Below, one piece after another: positions 1 to 7,044 of a stretch of DNA of 15,292 nt. This stretch comes from Tetmemena sp. SeJ-2015 (Eukaryota; Ciliophora; Spirotrichea; Sporadotrichida; Oxytrichidae), in contig JAJKFJ010008746.1 in the NCBI GenBank assembly GCA_027382625.1, positions 1-15,292 on the forward strand, given 5' to 3'. Both the position numbers and the translations under genes were made by a program. How positions within the stretch are numbered: position 1 is the first letter of the stretch; the number at the start of each line of letters is the position of its first letter. The notes under the pieces were generated by a model, which was not told the DNA's origin, made no database searches, and saw only the letters and a program-made list of their open reading frames with translations.

Positions 1-1
1 G

Positions 2-721
2 GGCGGAGTATTCGGCCAAGAGCTAGACGTGTTAGATGAGAATTCGGAAGAGTCCTCTCAGTTCCTATTAGGCTAGTCAAACAAGATCTTTGGAGTTAAA
101 ACCAAGCAGAGTATTATAGAGTACATTTAAGAGATGGAGAAGAAATCTTTCTACTTCAGGCAGCTTTCACAGCAGGCTCAAGGCACCAAGCCAAGAGGAG
201 ACTTCGTGGATATTCTAAACAACCAACACCAAATTAATAAAAAGTAAGCTTGCCAGATTATGATGATGATCTTAAAATTCGTAATAGCTTTGAGCAGAAC
301 CACATTTCTAAGTTCAGAGTGCTTCTGAAAAACATGAGTCTTGAAAAGACAGAGATGCATCACTTCATCTATAACTTCAAGCATTTTGCAACACTCCAAG
401 TAAGTTTTGCTTTACGGTTCTTAACATTTTTACAGATACTCAACCTACAGAATAACTTATTTATCTATCATATAAAATGCTCTTAGATTTATCATTATAA
501 CCAGATAAAAGACTACAGTGGATTTGTGCTAGTGAGCATTATGACTTAATACTCTCCAAATCTTCACTAGCTCAACCTCATGAACACTGGCTCTGGATTG
601 GAAACTGTCAAGGCTATCAGAGATATGCTATCCAGTTCTCAGTGCAAGTTAGAAGTTATGGTGCTTAGTTAGAACAGGCTGGAGGATACATCCTTCTGCG
701 AAGTCTGTGTTGGAATATCTC
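2..721 (+). CDS. Leucine-rich repeat protein, 5' part (MDSs in + orientation), partial
   Basis: Reads from base 2 with TAA/TAG as Gln and enters the window already open, so the true start is upstream. The first ~85 residues are acidic and Gln-rich with no recognised domain. Ribonuclease-inhibitor-like leucine-rich repeats follow: LQILNLQNNQIKD, LHQLNLMNTGSG and LEVMVLSQNRLED fit LxxLxLxxN. The frame needs removal of two pointer-flanked inserts (209-258, 452-501) and one probable spliceosomal intron (400-435). The reading ends at a 14-bp pointer (708-721) whose reverse complement lies at 1360-1373, where the gene continues on the other strand in exact frame. LRR proteins of this type are protein-binding scaffolds; the partner is not known. 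The LRR family is confident; function is not assigned. Confidence 0.75.
209..258 (+). other. IES in LRR gene, pointer GAT
   Basis: GAT at 209-211 and 256-258; net loss 47 nt. Removal moves the reading from the upstream frame to the downstream one, giving RGDFVDYDDDLKIRN. The pointer is only 3 bp, so the exact junction is uncertain, but a frame change is required here. Confidence 0.5.
400..435 (+). other. Probable spliceosomal intron in LRR gene (36 nt)
   Basis: Starts GTAAGT and ends TTTTTACAG, phase 0, length divisible by three. Removal gives the canonical repeat FATLQILNLQNN. An ACTC direct repeat (393-396 and 438-441) also flanks the area and would give FATLNLQNN, so an IES is the alternative; the strong splice sites favour an intron. 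Confidence 0.6.
452..501 (+). other. IES in LRR gene, pointer ATAAC
   Basis: ATAAC at 452-456 and 497-501; net loss 45 nt, AT-rich. The insert keeps frame but would put 15 residues inside a repeat. Removal restores LNLQNNQIKDYSG, a proper LRR turn. Confidence 0.75.
708..721 (+). repeat. 14-bp scrambling pointer, copy 1 (inverted pair)
   Basis: TGTTGGAATATCTC at 708-721; its exact reverse complement is at 1360-1373. It ends the plus-strand part of the LRR gene and begins the minus-strand part, with the codon phase preserved. Confidence 0.8.
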
Positions 722-797
722 GACTACCTCTGAAATTTAAACAAGCGAACATAAGTGATTAAGAGTAAACAAAAATAACTTTCTCATACTTGTAACT
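722..797. other. Spacer between the two halves of the scrambled LRR gene
   Basis: A 76-bp AT-rich stretch between the 14-bp pointer and the inverted stop codon. It may hold the 3' UTR and the chromosome-end site of the LRR gene plus eliminated DNA. No gene is seen. Confidence 0.4.
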
Positions 798-1373
798 TCA
801 CTGCTACTGTTGTGGTGTTGAGTGATTCAAGTAGCTTATAGTCTGAATCTTCTCCCAGTGGAATTCCTTTTGCGTGATCTTCTTTATTGATAGTTTACTC
901 TGCGTGTTTCTGATGATTTTCATGGCACTCCAGTCTATCCTCATGTTACCTGTGAAATCCAGGTGCTGGATGGTTTCATTCTTCTCAAGAGCAAATATTA
1001 TTTCTTTGAAGCCCTCGTTAGTAAAGTTGTTCTCACTTAGGTCTATTGACTTCATGAACTTGTTTGACACTATCATCGCTTGCAAGTATTCAAATCAATG
1101 AATAAATGGATGCTAAATGATGTAGAGTATTTGGAGCAGTGGTCATCTATGTTGACTTCTCTTACTTTGAAGATGTGGATGCCCTTATTTCTACCTAGAT
1201 TCTTTGCGATGATATTTATGCTCTCGTTTTGCAAGTTATTATGGGAGAGATCTACCTCCTACAGTATGCGAGAGTACTTTAGAATGGAATTGAAGATCTT
1301 CATAGACACGTGAGTTATTCTATTGTCACTAAAGTCTATCGCCTTCAATGAAAAATTTTGAGATATTCCAACA
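798..1373 (-). CDS. Leucine-rich repeat protein, 3' part (inverted MDSs)
   Basis: Continues the LRR gene of 2-721 in inverted orientation. Starting at the shared 14-bp pointer, the frame reads on as SQNFSLKAIDFSDNRITH, which completes a repeat begun on the plus strand. Further repeats are LQEVDLSHNNLQN, MKSIDLSENNFTN and IQHLDFTGN, about 28 residues each. One IES (1085-1131) must be removed; without it the frame hits TGA. The protein ends in a short basic/aromatic tail, then STPQQQQ and a TGA at 800-798. Taken alone this stretch could look like a separate LRR gene fragment. The long exact pointer, perfect frame and mid-repeat continuation favour one scrambled gene. Confidence 0.75.
1085..1131 (-). 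other. IES in LRR gene, pointer AATACT (minus strand)
   Basis: AGTATT on the plus strand at 1085-1090 and 1126-1131; net loss 41 nt. Unremoved, the frame runs into TGA. Removal gives HCSKYLQAMIVSNKFMKSID, joining two LRRs smoothly. Confidence 0.8.
1360..1373 (-). repeat. 14-bp scrambling pointer, copy 2
   Basis: Reverse complement of the copy at 708-721. Recombination between the two copies would invert and join the two halves of the LRR gene. Confidence 0.8.
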
Positions 1374-1454
1374 ACTTAGGGTAAATTATTTCAGAGAGCA
1401 TCTAATATAGAAACAAGTAAGGAAATATTCTTCTTAATGAAAGCATTTAAGTGA
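1374..1454. other. Gap between inverted LRR segment and UGGT stop
   Basis: 81 bp, AT-rich, between the 5' edge of the inverted LRR segment and the UGGT stop codon. It probably contains the UGGT 3' UTR and eliminated DNA. Nothing else is recognised. Confidence 0.4.
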
Positions 1455-4400
1455 TCACTGAAGTAATTTTACAACTCTCTTATAGAGTTCAGGGTAATCC
1501 GGGATGATTCTCATGGCCCTTTGAATCTTAGACTCCCAAAGTCTCAATGGGTCAGTGCAGAAATCAACAATAGCAACTTGCCCCTCCTCCCAGTCTTCTC
1601 TGTCGCACCACGCCTCGCACCAGAGCCACTTGCTTGGAAGAGTGTGGATAGGGATACTCAGCTATACGAAATTGATGAGGTCTTGATCCATGAGCGATAA
1701 ATTCTCTTGCTCCTCCTAGAGAGTGAAGTGACTGTATAGTTTTCTAATGAATGTGGAATATGAAGGGTTCTCTTTAAACTTTTTGACATCAGCTATGAAT
1801 AAATAAGCATCATTTAAGAGTACATTAAGGTATATGTGTATGTATGAATATACCTCCAAAGTAGTAGCGCAGTTTCCTTTCAGAGAGCAGTTTCTTCCAA
1901 TACTCTGAGATGAAGTAGGTCTCCATTAATCTGCAGTGAGACACAAACCCAAATACCTTACCCTCCAAGTCTGCTTCAAATAGCTCTCGTAAGTTCACTC
2001 CATTAGAATTATAAAACAAAAAAAGTTTAATTAAAGAAGCAAGAGCCTAGTCAGCGTCCATGAAGATCACTCGCTCTATTGGATCAGATTTGTTCTTTGG
2101 GTTTAGAAATAGCTGATCTAGGAAGAGAATGCGATAGTATATGAAATTCCTCAAAGTTAGGAAATCAGTGGGTATCAACTTCTAAGGCCAAGGAAAGTTC
2201 AGCAGCTCATATTAAAAACCTAAAAGCTCACATAGCTTAACGAATCTTATTTCGAAGTCAGGACTCATGTAAATTCCTTGAACTACCAGAATAATAGTTG
2301 AAGATTAATGAATGATTTAATAATTTTAGAATCCTGAAATTTTCATGTGGGTTGAAGTCTCTGATCTGTTGCAGAAATATAAGCAGCATCATATCGTACA
2401 TGCTTCCGCTAATTTGGAAGAAGAGATTTATTGCATTTTAATTATAGAGAAATGAAATAAGTTAAATTAATTGCTCTCTTTTAGTTCCTTTGTGGAGTGG
2501 CTGTAATATCCGAGGCCTCTCTCAGAGAACCTGGTCTAGAATCTATTGCTTCGCTTTGAGCTACTTGCTGTTCATTTTCTATTAAAACAATATAATTACT
2601 CTAAATATTCTTCCTCTTCCTCCTCACTTTCCAGTTATTCTCGAATGAAAATCTTTTTATGTAAGCCTGAAGATTGAAAAGATTCATAGATTTGCGTTTA
2701 AATAATCTGAGGCTCAAATTCTTCTACAAAGGCTATGTATCTTTAAATTTTCCTAATAAAAAGAAAAACCAAATTAATTTGACAATTTAATAGTAGAGGC
2801 CTGGCTTCTACGCCTTGATAACTATATGATTTTCGAAAGCAATACTATTCTAAATGTTCCTGCGCTGATTGATGATCTAATGAGGCAGTACTTAAGATGA
2901 TGAACTATGACTATAATTATTATTTAAGTAAAAAATGCTTTATTACATTATGACAGTAGACAAAATGCTAAGAAATGCACTCCTTAATTTCTTGATATTG
3001 CAAAAGAGAAAGAAGCTCAAAGAATAAACAATATATGATGATAAGTGGAGTTAAAATATATAAAGCTTGAATCTGATTAGAATCTGTGTGTTTTGATCTC
3101 TGCTTGCTCTTTAGAGATACCTATATCTCTGGTTATCAATCTCAAAATATTTAGATCTAAATTAAACTTAATAAAAAATCTCCAAAGTATGGTTTAGTGA
3201 AAATATTTTATCCTTGGGTATTAAATCGCTTAAGTTTTGCAATTGATCTTAAGAGATTCGATTTATTTCAAGCTCCATTTTGATTTAAGGGTACGAGGGT
3301 TGGACTCCTTAAGCTACAAAGTGATTGTTCAATTCTTGTTCATACTTCTGTTCGATATCTCTCTTGGAGCCTCTTCTCCAAGAGCTCATTATCCTCTAAC
3401 CATCACCAATTTTATGATGGAAAAAATTTTAAAGAATTTCTTGGATGTTGAAAAATTGTGAAAATTTATCTGGTGATGTCTCAAAATCAAGATCGAAGTA
3501 GGAAAATTAATGGCTCAGCTTCTCTATCTTAAAATCTAGGTTTGAAGGAGCATCCAGATCTAAGATCAGATAACGGAAAGGTATGTTTATTAAGCCTTGA
3601 ATCTAAAATGATGGACAACCTATCTCTTATAAGTGTTTCTATTCGTTATTGTAGAATAGTCTGTAGTAGTGAAGTCTTAGTTTGGGGTTGGGAATATTCA
3701 GCTAAGCTTCTGCGTCGAAGATATAAATAGAGAGGTCAACACTCTTCTTGAAAGGGCTTTAGCTGAAGAAAGATATAAACTTTACGAGTTCTCTAGACAT
3801 CAAATGTACCTTGAGGTCGCCCTGCATTTTAAAGCTTTTAATTTCTGATTATGTCTTCTCTGATTTCTTAGTGCTTTTAAAATCCTTAGTATACCTAAAT
3901 ATAAAACTTTATACTGCTTAAATAAAAATTTTCCTTTCATATAATACTAAGCGAGAAGTAAGAGGATAGAAAAATCTATTTCTAAATATCGAAGTCGATT
4001 AGTTTTGGTTAGCTTGCCTTATTCTAATTGATTATAAAGTTAACTCTTCGAGCTAATTAAGCGTAGCTGCACTAATGGTTCAGTGTTAACTTGTTGAATC
4101 TCAAAGTCAAAAAAAATAAAGAATAATAATCGAAGTCTACTAGTGGACGTGAGTGATCACATTTTTGAAGTATTATTCAGAGCTAATCAAGTAACGCAGT
4201 TTAAAGCCTTATCCATTTATGAAAGCTAAAATACATATAAAATAAATTAAAAGCATGATCTTCAAGGTTTCCAAATATCATACCTGGTCTCAGGAATTCT
4301 ATTTCTTCTATATCTTAGGCATGTAAAACTCTTATCTTAAGCTCTTTGTTTTCTCTCATTAGTCCTGCAATAAATTGCTATAATTTCTTAATGTCTTCCT

Positions 4401-6988
4401 TATTTTATGAAGAAAGTGCGATGTCTTCTCTATACGATCCCAATAGAACTATCTCAACTACGGCAAATTAATTCAAGTTATCGTTTTCAGTAGTATTTGC
4501 CTTAATTTTGTAGTCAATCACCAAATCTTTCATATTTTCGTTTCCCGAATCGTCTTCTCGGTTTCTAAATGTCTTCCTATTTTAAATTGCTTAAAGTGGA
4601 TCGAGATTAAAAGCAAGTTCGTCTTGCTTTTACTGTTGCGATTTATTAGAAAGCGTCTACCTTTTATTTTTAGGAATAGTTTGATGGCGCTTAATCCTTT
4701 TCTCTTATAACTCGAAGTAAACTTTTTGAAAGTCCTCATTTTCAGTTATATTGCCTTTCAAAAATAAGTCCAGCGCTTTTTCACTCTATACCTAAATAAT
4801 TTCTCGAAGATACTGCTCTACCTAATTTTGCTCCTGCGATAAATCAGAACGCTTTGCTGTAAAATTTACTAATTAAAATTAAGGTTTAAGATTATATCCT
4901 CTAACTCAGTATGGTCAACTATCTCTCCATTTACAATCATAGAAGGAAACAAGCATGGCCAGGTTAACTACGAAGAGCAATCATCAATTGAAATGGTTGA
5001 TAGATGTTTTAGTTCAGCATCAAATCCTATTTCTGTGTCATAGCAAACTTAAGAAAGCTTAGAATCGGGAACTTGTTGAATTTAGTTTAGGATTTAAATT
5101 AGTCTTTCAAATCTATCCTCATTTTCGGCTTAGGATTGGATGCATCTATATATGAAGTTTGCTTATTCTCTCAATTTAAATTCTGCTCCCTCCTCCTACT
5201 TTATTATACCATCCTGTTCTTAATTTTTAAAGCTTAATCTGATGCTTAGTTGAAAACTAACTCCTTGCTTGAACAAGCTGAGCAAGGATTTCAAAAGCTT
5301 CAAAATTAATTTACAAAGAATAATTAAAAATATTTGTCTTCAAAGATTCTCCTACATTATCTTTTATCTCGATGAATACCAAAATATTGATAACGTTGTC
5401 TCTAATCATTAAATTCTACTTATATTCCTCTGAAGCTAAGTTATGCATTAATTACGAACCTTGGGTATGATAGTCACTCCCTCACCTCAAATCAGTAATT
5501 TTCATAAAATAGTCATCGTTGCTGAGCTGCAGATTAGCTTCCTCTTTATTGAGAAAAGGATTGAATACCACATGCTGATCAAGCTACTAGCTTTACAAAA
5601 TGATTTCATTCAAAAACTCCATATCCTTAGAGGGATTTTAAAGCAGTTTAAATAAAGACCTCAATTAGCTAATAGTTTGTCTAAAAAACTAGTCTAAATA
5701 GAGTGCATCAGTTGTATTTCTTTAAAGTATCAGGATTCTATGCCCCAAAGCAAGAAACTAATCTTTTACTATACTTCCTTCCTTAAACTTTTTATCTGCT
5801 TAGGATGGAACTGAAGAATTTAATTTATATTACTATGAATAAATTTCAAGAATAGTGAGTGAAGTTAAGGTTAGGTTGGCTTGAGAGAGTTTCTGAAAGC
5901 TCTAATAAGTCTTTTTGCTAATTAATTTAATCGATGAGAGCATTTTTATACTAATTGTAAGCATCCTTATTCTTAATGATTCTGTCTTGAAATAAGTAGT
6001 CTTCATATCTTAACTCATGCTCGTCCCATCTTTCAGTTAATCTTTCTCGAGTCTTTATTTTGAGTTCTAATCCTATTCCTTGAATTTATTCAAATTGATC
6101 TTACTCATCCCCATCATTTTTAACAATGGCTGGTATTATCCTCAGAATAACAGGGAAGCCATTAAATAAGTTTTTAACTTCTGATTGAAGATCCGAGCTT
6201 GAAGAGAATTCTAGTAAGTCTAGATAGATTATTTTTAGAACTTAAAGCCTTGTATTCTCCTATGGAAAATGCAATTTATCTTTTGAAAATATCATTTCTC
6301 CAAATTGTTTGTAATCAATTTCTTCAAAATAATTCATCCCTTTCTAAAAAAGACTCTAACATTTGCTAGTTTTCTATTTTATATCTACAGATATTGTGAA
6401 AGAATTTGAAGAGTGTAAATTTTGAAAAGCTTCTCTATTATATTAACCTTGACTATTAATTTAGCATTTTTTTCTATCTGATTAGTAAATACTATTTACA
6501 AACTCTAGCCAAAGACCATGTCTAGCTTCCACAAGACCATCAGAAGAATTGTCAAAAATCCCTTGCTCATCTTTTTATCTAATTAAGCTAAGGACTTTAT
6601 CGTTTAAGCTTTCCAGGATATCATAATTGAAAATGGTTTTGTGATTTTCCTCTATTGATAGTAAATAGCTATTATTCAAGAAAATTTGCCAGTATAGTTA
6701 ATGATCTAATTCCCACAGCTCTTCTAAATTATAGATTACTCTGTCCTTTCATAGCCAGTTAGATTTAAATTCCACTTCGATTGGAACTTCATCCTCTCTT
6801 TTTTAATTTGAATTCGTATTTTCAATTTCCTAGTATTTTTATTAAGAACATTCCTGGAAATTTCCCATCTCAGTATATTATTAGTGACAAGTACTTTCCT
6901 AGCAAAAGCTTTTTATTGATAAATAGAATAGAATAATTTGGAAGGAAAATAGGTTCCCTTTATAATTTGTCGCCGCAAATTTAAGCAT
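1455..6988 (-). CDS. UGGT: UDP-glucose:glycoprotein glucosyltransferase (UGGT), germline copy with 14 IESs
   Basis: ER-lumen folding sensor that transfers glucose from UDP-glucose onto N-glycans of misfolded glycoproteins, returning them to the calnexin cycle. The start at 6988 gives a hydrophobic leader (LFSFQIILFYLSI, residues ~13-25). Thioredoxin-like blocks follow: GIGLELKI (~295), SMIVNGEIVD (~600), FAVVEIVLLGS (~790), AFINGQGF (~860), LKVHLMSREL (~950). A beta-sandwich region contains LILDLDAPSN (~1027) and VIKAQKPGLYY. The GT24 catalytic domain (~1256-1541) has FQYELLNFPWP, the metal-binding DxD as FMDADQ (2047-2061), FGGIFIADVKKF and WLWCEAWC (1605-1628). It ends VVKLLQ then TGA at 1457-1455. 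Predicted length is about 1541 residues, close to animal UGGTs (~1550). No KDEL/HDEL-type tail is visible. The order is not scrambled. The family call is very secure; some junctions in the N-terminal half are less so. Confidence 0.93.
1794..1850 (-). other. IES in UGGT, pointer TATTCATA (minus strand)
   Basis: TATGAATA on plus at 1794-1801 and 1843-1850; net loss 49 nt. It imitates an intron (GTATAT...CATAG on the minus strand), but pointer removal yields YYFGGIFIADVKKF, matching the conserved catalytic-domain strand better than splicing does. Confidence 0.85.
2005..2038 (-). other. IES in UGGT, pointer TTCT (minus strand)
   Basis: AGAA on plus at 2005-2008 and 2035-2038; net loss 30 nt, almost all A/T. 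It sits just after the DxD motif. Removal turns a 10-residue hydrophobic insertion into DADQALASNGVNLREL, close to the family pattern. Confidence 0.75.
2288..2332 (-). other. IES in UGGT, pointer ATTCT (minus strand)
   Basis: AGAAT on plus at 2288-2292 and 2328-2332; net loss 40 nt. Removal restores frame and gives ENFRILVVQGIYMSPDF, which matches the start of the GT24 domain. No GT-AG boundaries are available. Confidence 0.88.
2430..2474 (-). other. IES in UGGT, pointer GCAAT (minus strand)
   Basis: ATTGC on plus at 2430-2434 and 2470-2474; net loss 40 nt, frame-restoring. It joins the acidic linker to the catalytic domain as QKRAINLFFQISGSMYD. Confidence 0.85.
2578..2603 (-). other. IES in UGGT, pointer TAGA (minus strand)
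   Basis: TCTA on plus at 2578-2581 and 2600-2603; net loss 22 nt, frame-restoring. The result is EEEEYLENEQQVAQSEA in the acidic linker before the catalytic domain. Confidence 0.75.
2746..2788 (-). other. IES in UGGT, pointer AAATT (minus strand)
   Basis: AATTT on plus at 2746-2750 and 2784-2788; net loss 38 nt. Removal joins KAQKPGLYYQIQ to RYIAFVEEFE in frame, within the beta-sandwich region. Confidence 0.75.
2891..3254 (-). other. Large IES in UGGT, pointer TCTTAAG (minus strand)
   Basis: CTTAAGA on plus at 2891-2897 and 3248-3254; net loss 357 nt, strongly AT-rich. The minus frame stays open through it, but the encoded stretch is hydrophobic and unlike UGGT. Removal links MELEINRISQ to the strand before IVIKAQKPG. 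No gene is recognised inside. Confidence 0.6.
3361..3384. repeat. Perfect 9-bp inverted repeat inside UGGT coding DNA
   Basis: CTCTTGGAG and CTCCAAGAG separated by 6 nt. It lies in coding sequence and is followed by no T tract, so it is not read as a terminator. Confidence 0.6.
3988..4137 (-). other. IES in UGGT, pointer GACTTCGAT (minus strand)
   Basis: ATCGAAGTC on plus at 3988-3996 and 4129-4137, a 9-bp pointer; net loss 141 nt. Phase is kept from the segment containing SEQYFKNV into the one containing YTKDFKSTKKSEK. Confidence 0.75.
4222..4254 (-). other. IES in UGGT, pointer GCTTT (minus strand)
   Basis: AAAGC on plus at 4222-4226 and 4250-4254; net loss 28 nt. Removal restores frame and yields LEDHAFINGQGFKLRY, matching the NG strand of the third thioredoxin-like domain. 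Confidence 0.82.
4860..4880 (-). other. 14-nt IES in UGGT, pointer AATTTTA (minus strand)
   Basis: TAAAATT on plus at 4860-4866 and 4874-4880; net loss only 14 nt, yet essential for frame. It joins LEDIILNLNF to TAKRSDLSQEQ. The 7-bp pointer is as long as the DNA between its copies. Confidence 0.75.
5253..5305 (-). other. IES in UGGT, pointer TTTT (minus strand)
   Basis: AAAA on plus at 5253-5256 and 5302-5305; net loss 49 nt, frame-restoring. Gives NYSLQINFQLSIRLSFK. The pointer is low complexity, so the exact edges are uncertain. Confidence 0.6.
5470..5515 (-). other. IES in UGGT, pointer TGACTAT (minus strand)
   Basis: ATAGTCA on plus at 5470-5476 and 5509-5515; net loss 39 nt. The insert carries an in-frame TGA; removal gives LSNDDYHTQGSQLMHN without a stop. 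Confidence 0.82.
5814..5853 (-). other. IES in UGGT, pointer ATTCTT (minus strand)
   Basis: AAGAAT on plus at 5814-5819 and 5848-5853; net loss 34 nt. It removes a TGA and restores frame: NFTHYSSVPSQADKKFKEG. Confidence 0.8.
6744..6773 (-). other. IES in UGGT, pointer GGA (minus strand)
   Basis: TCC on plus at 6744-6746 and 6771-6773; net loss 27 nt, including the only in-frame TGA of the first UGGT segment. Removal gives PIEVDRVIYNLEELWEL. The pointer is 3 bp, and a 30-nt GT-AG intron is also possible here. Confidence 0.5.
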
Positions 6989-7044
6989 TTTTTCTTTAAT
7001 TAAGGACTTAAATAATATATAATTATAAACACTCATAAAATTTA
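6989..7044. promoter_or_regulatory. 56-bp divergent intergenic region (UGGT / coiled-coil gene)
   Basis: The only DNA between the proposed UGGT start (6988, minus) and the coiled-coil start (7045, plus). It is almost all A/T, with a TATA-like run around 7010-7028. Both promoters or 5' UTRs must fit here or extend into coding DNA. An ATG at 7036 on the minus strand could lengthen UGGT, but the signal peptide fits 6988 better. Confidence 0.5.

Noticed and set aside
178..399. Minus-strand frame opposite the start of the LRR gene
   Set aside because: Antisense to LRR coding sequence, no recognisable features, hydrophobic AT-rich translation.
3361..3384. Hairpin as a transcription terminator
   Set aside because: It lies within UGGT coding sequence and has no terminator context.
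3237..3848. Plus-strand open frames, including one ending ALHFKAFNF then TGA
   Set aside because: They are antisense to a long UGGT segment with clear homology (KLRLHYYRLF, LILDLDAPSN). With one stop codon, shadow frames stay open for long stretches.
6750..6773. AATCTA direct repeat near the UGGT TGA as an IES pointer
   Set aside because: The two copies are in different codon phases, so excision would break the frame.
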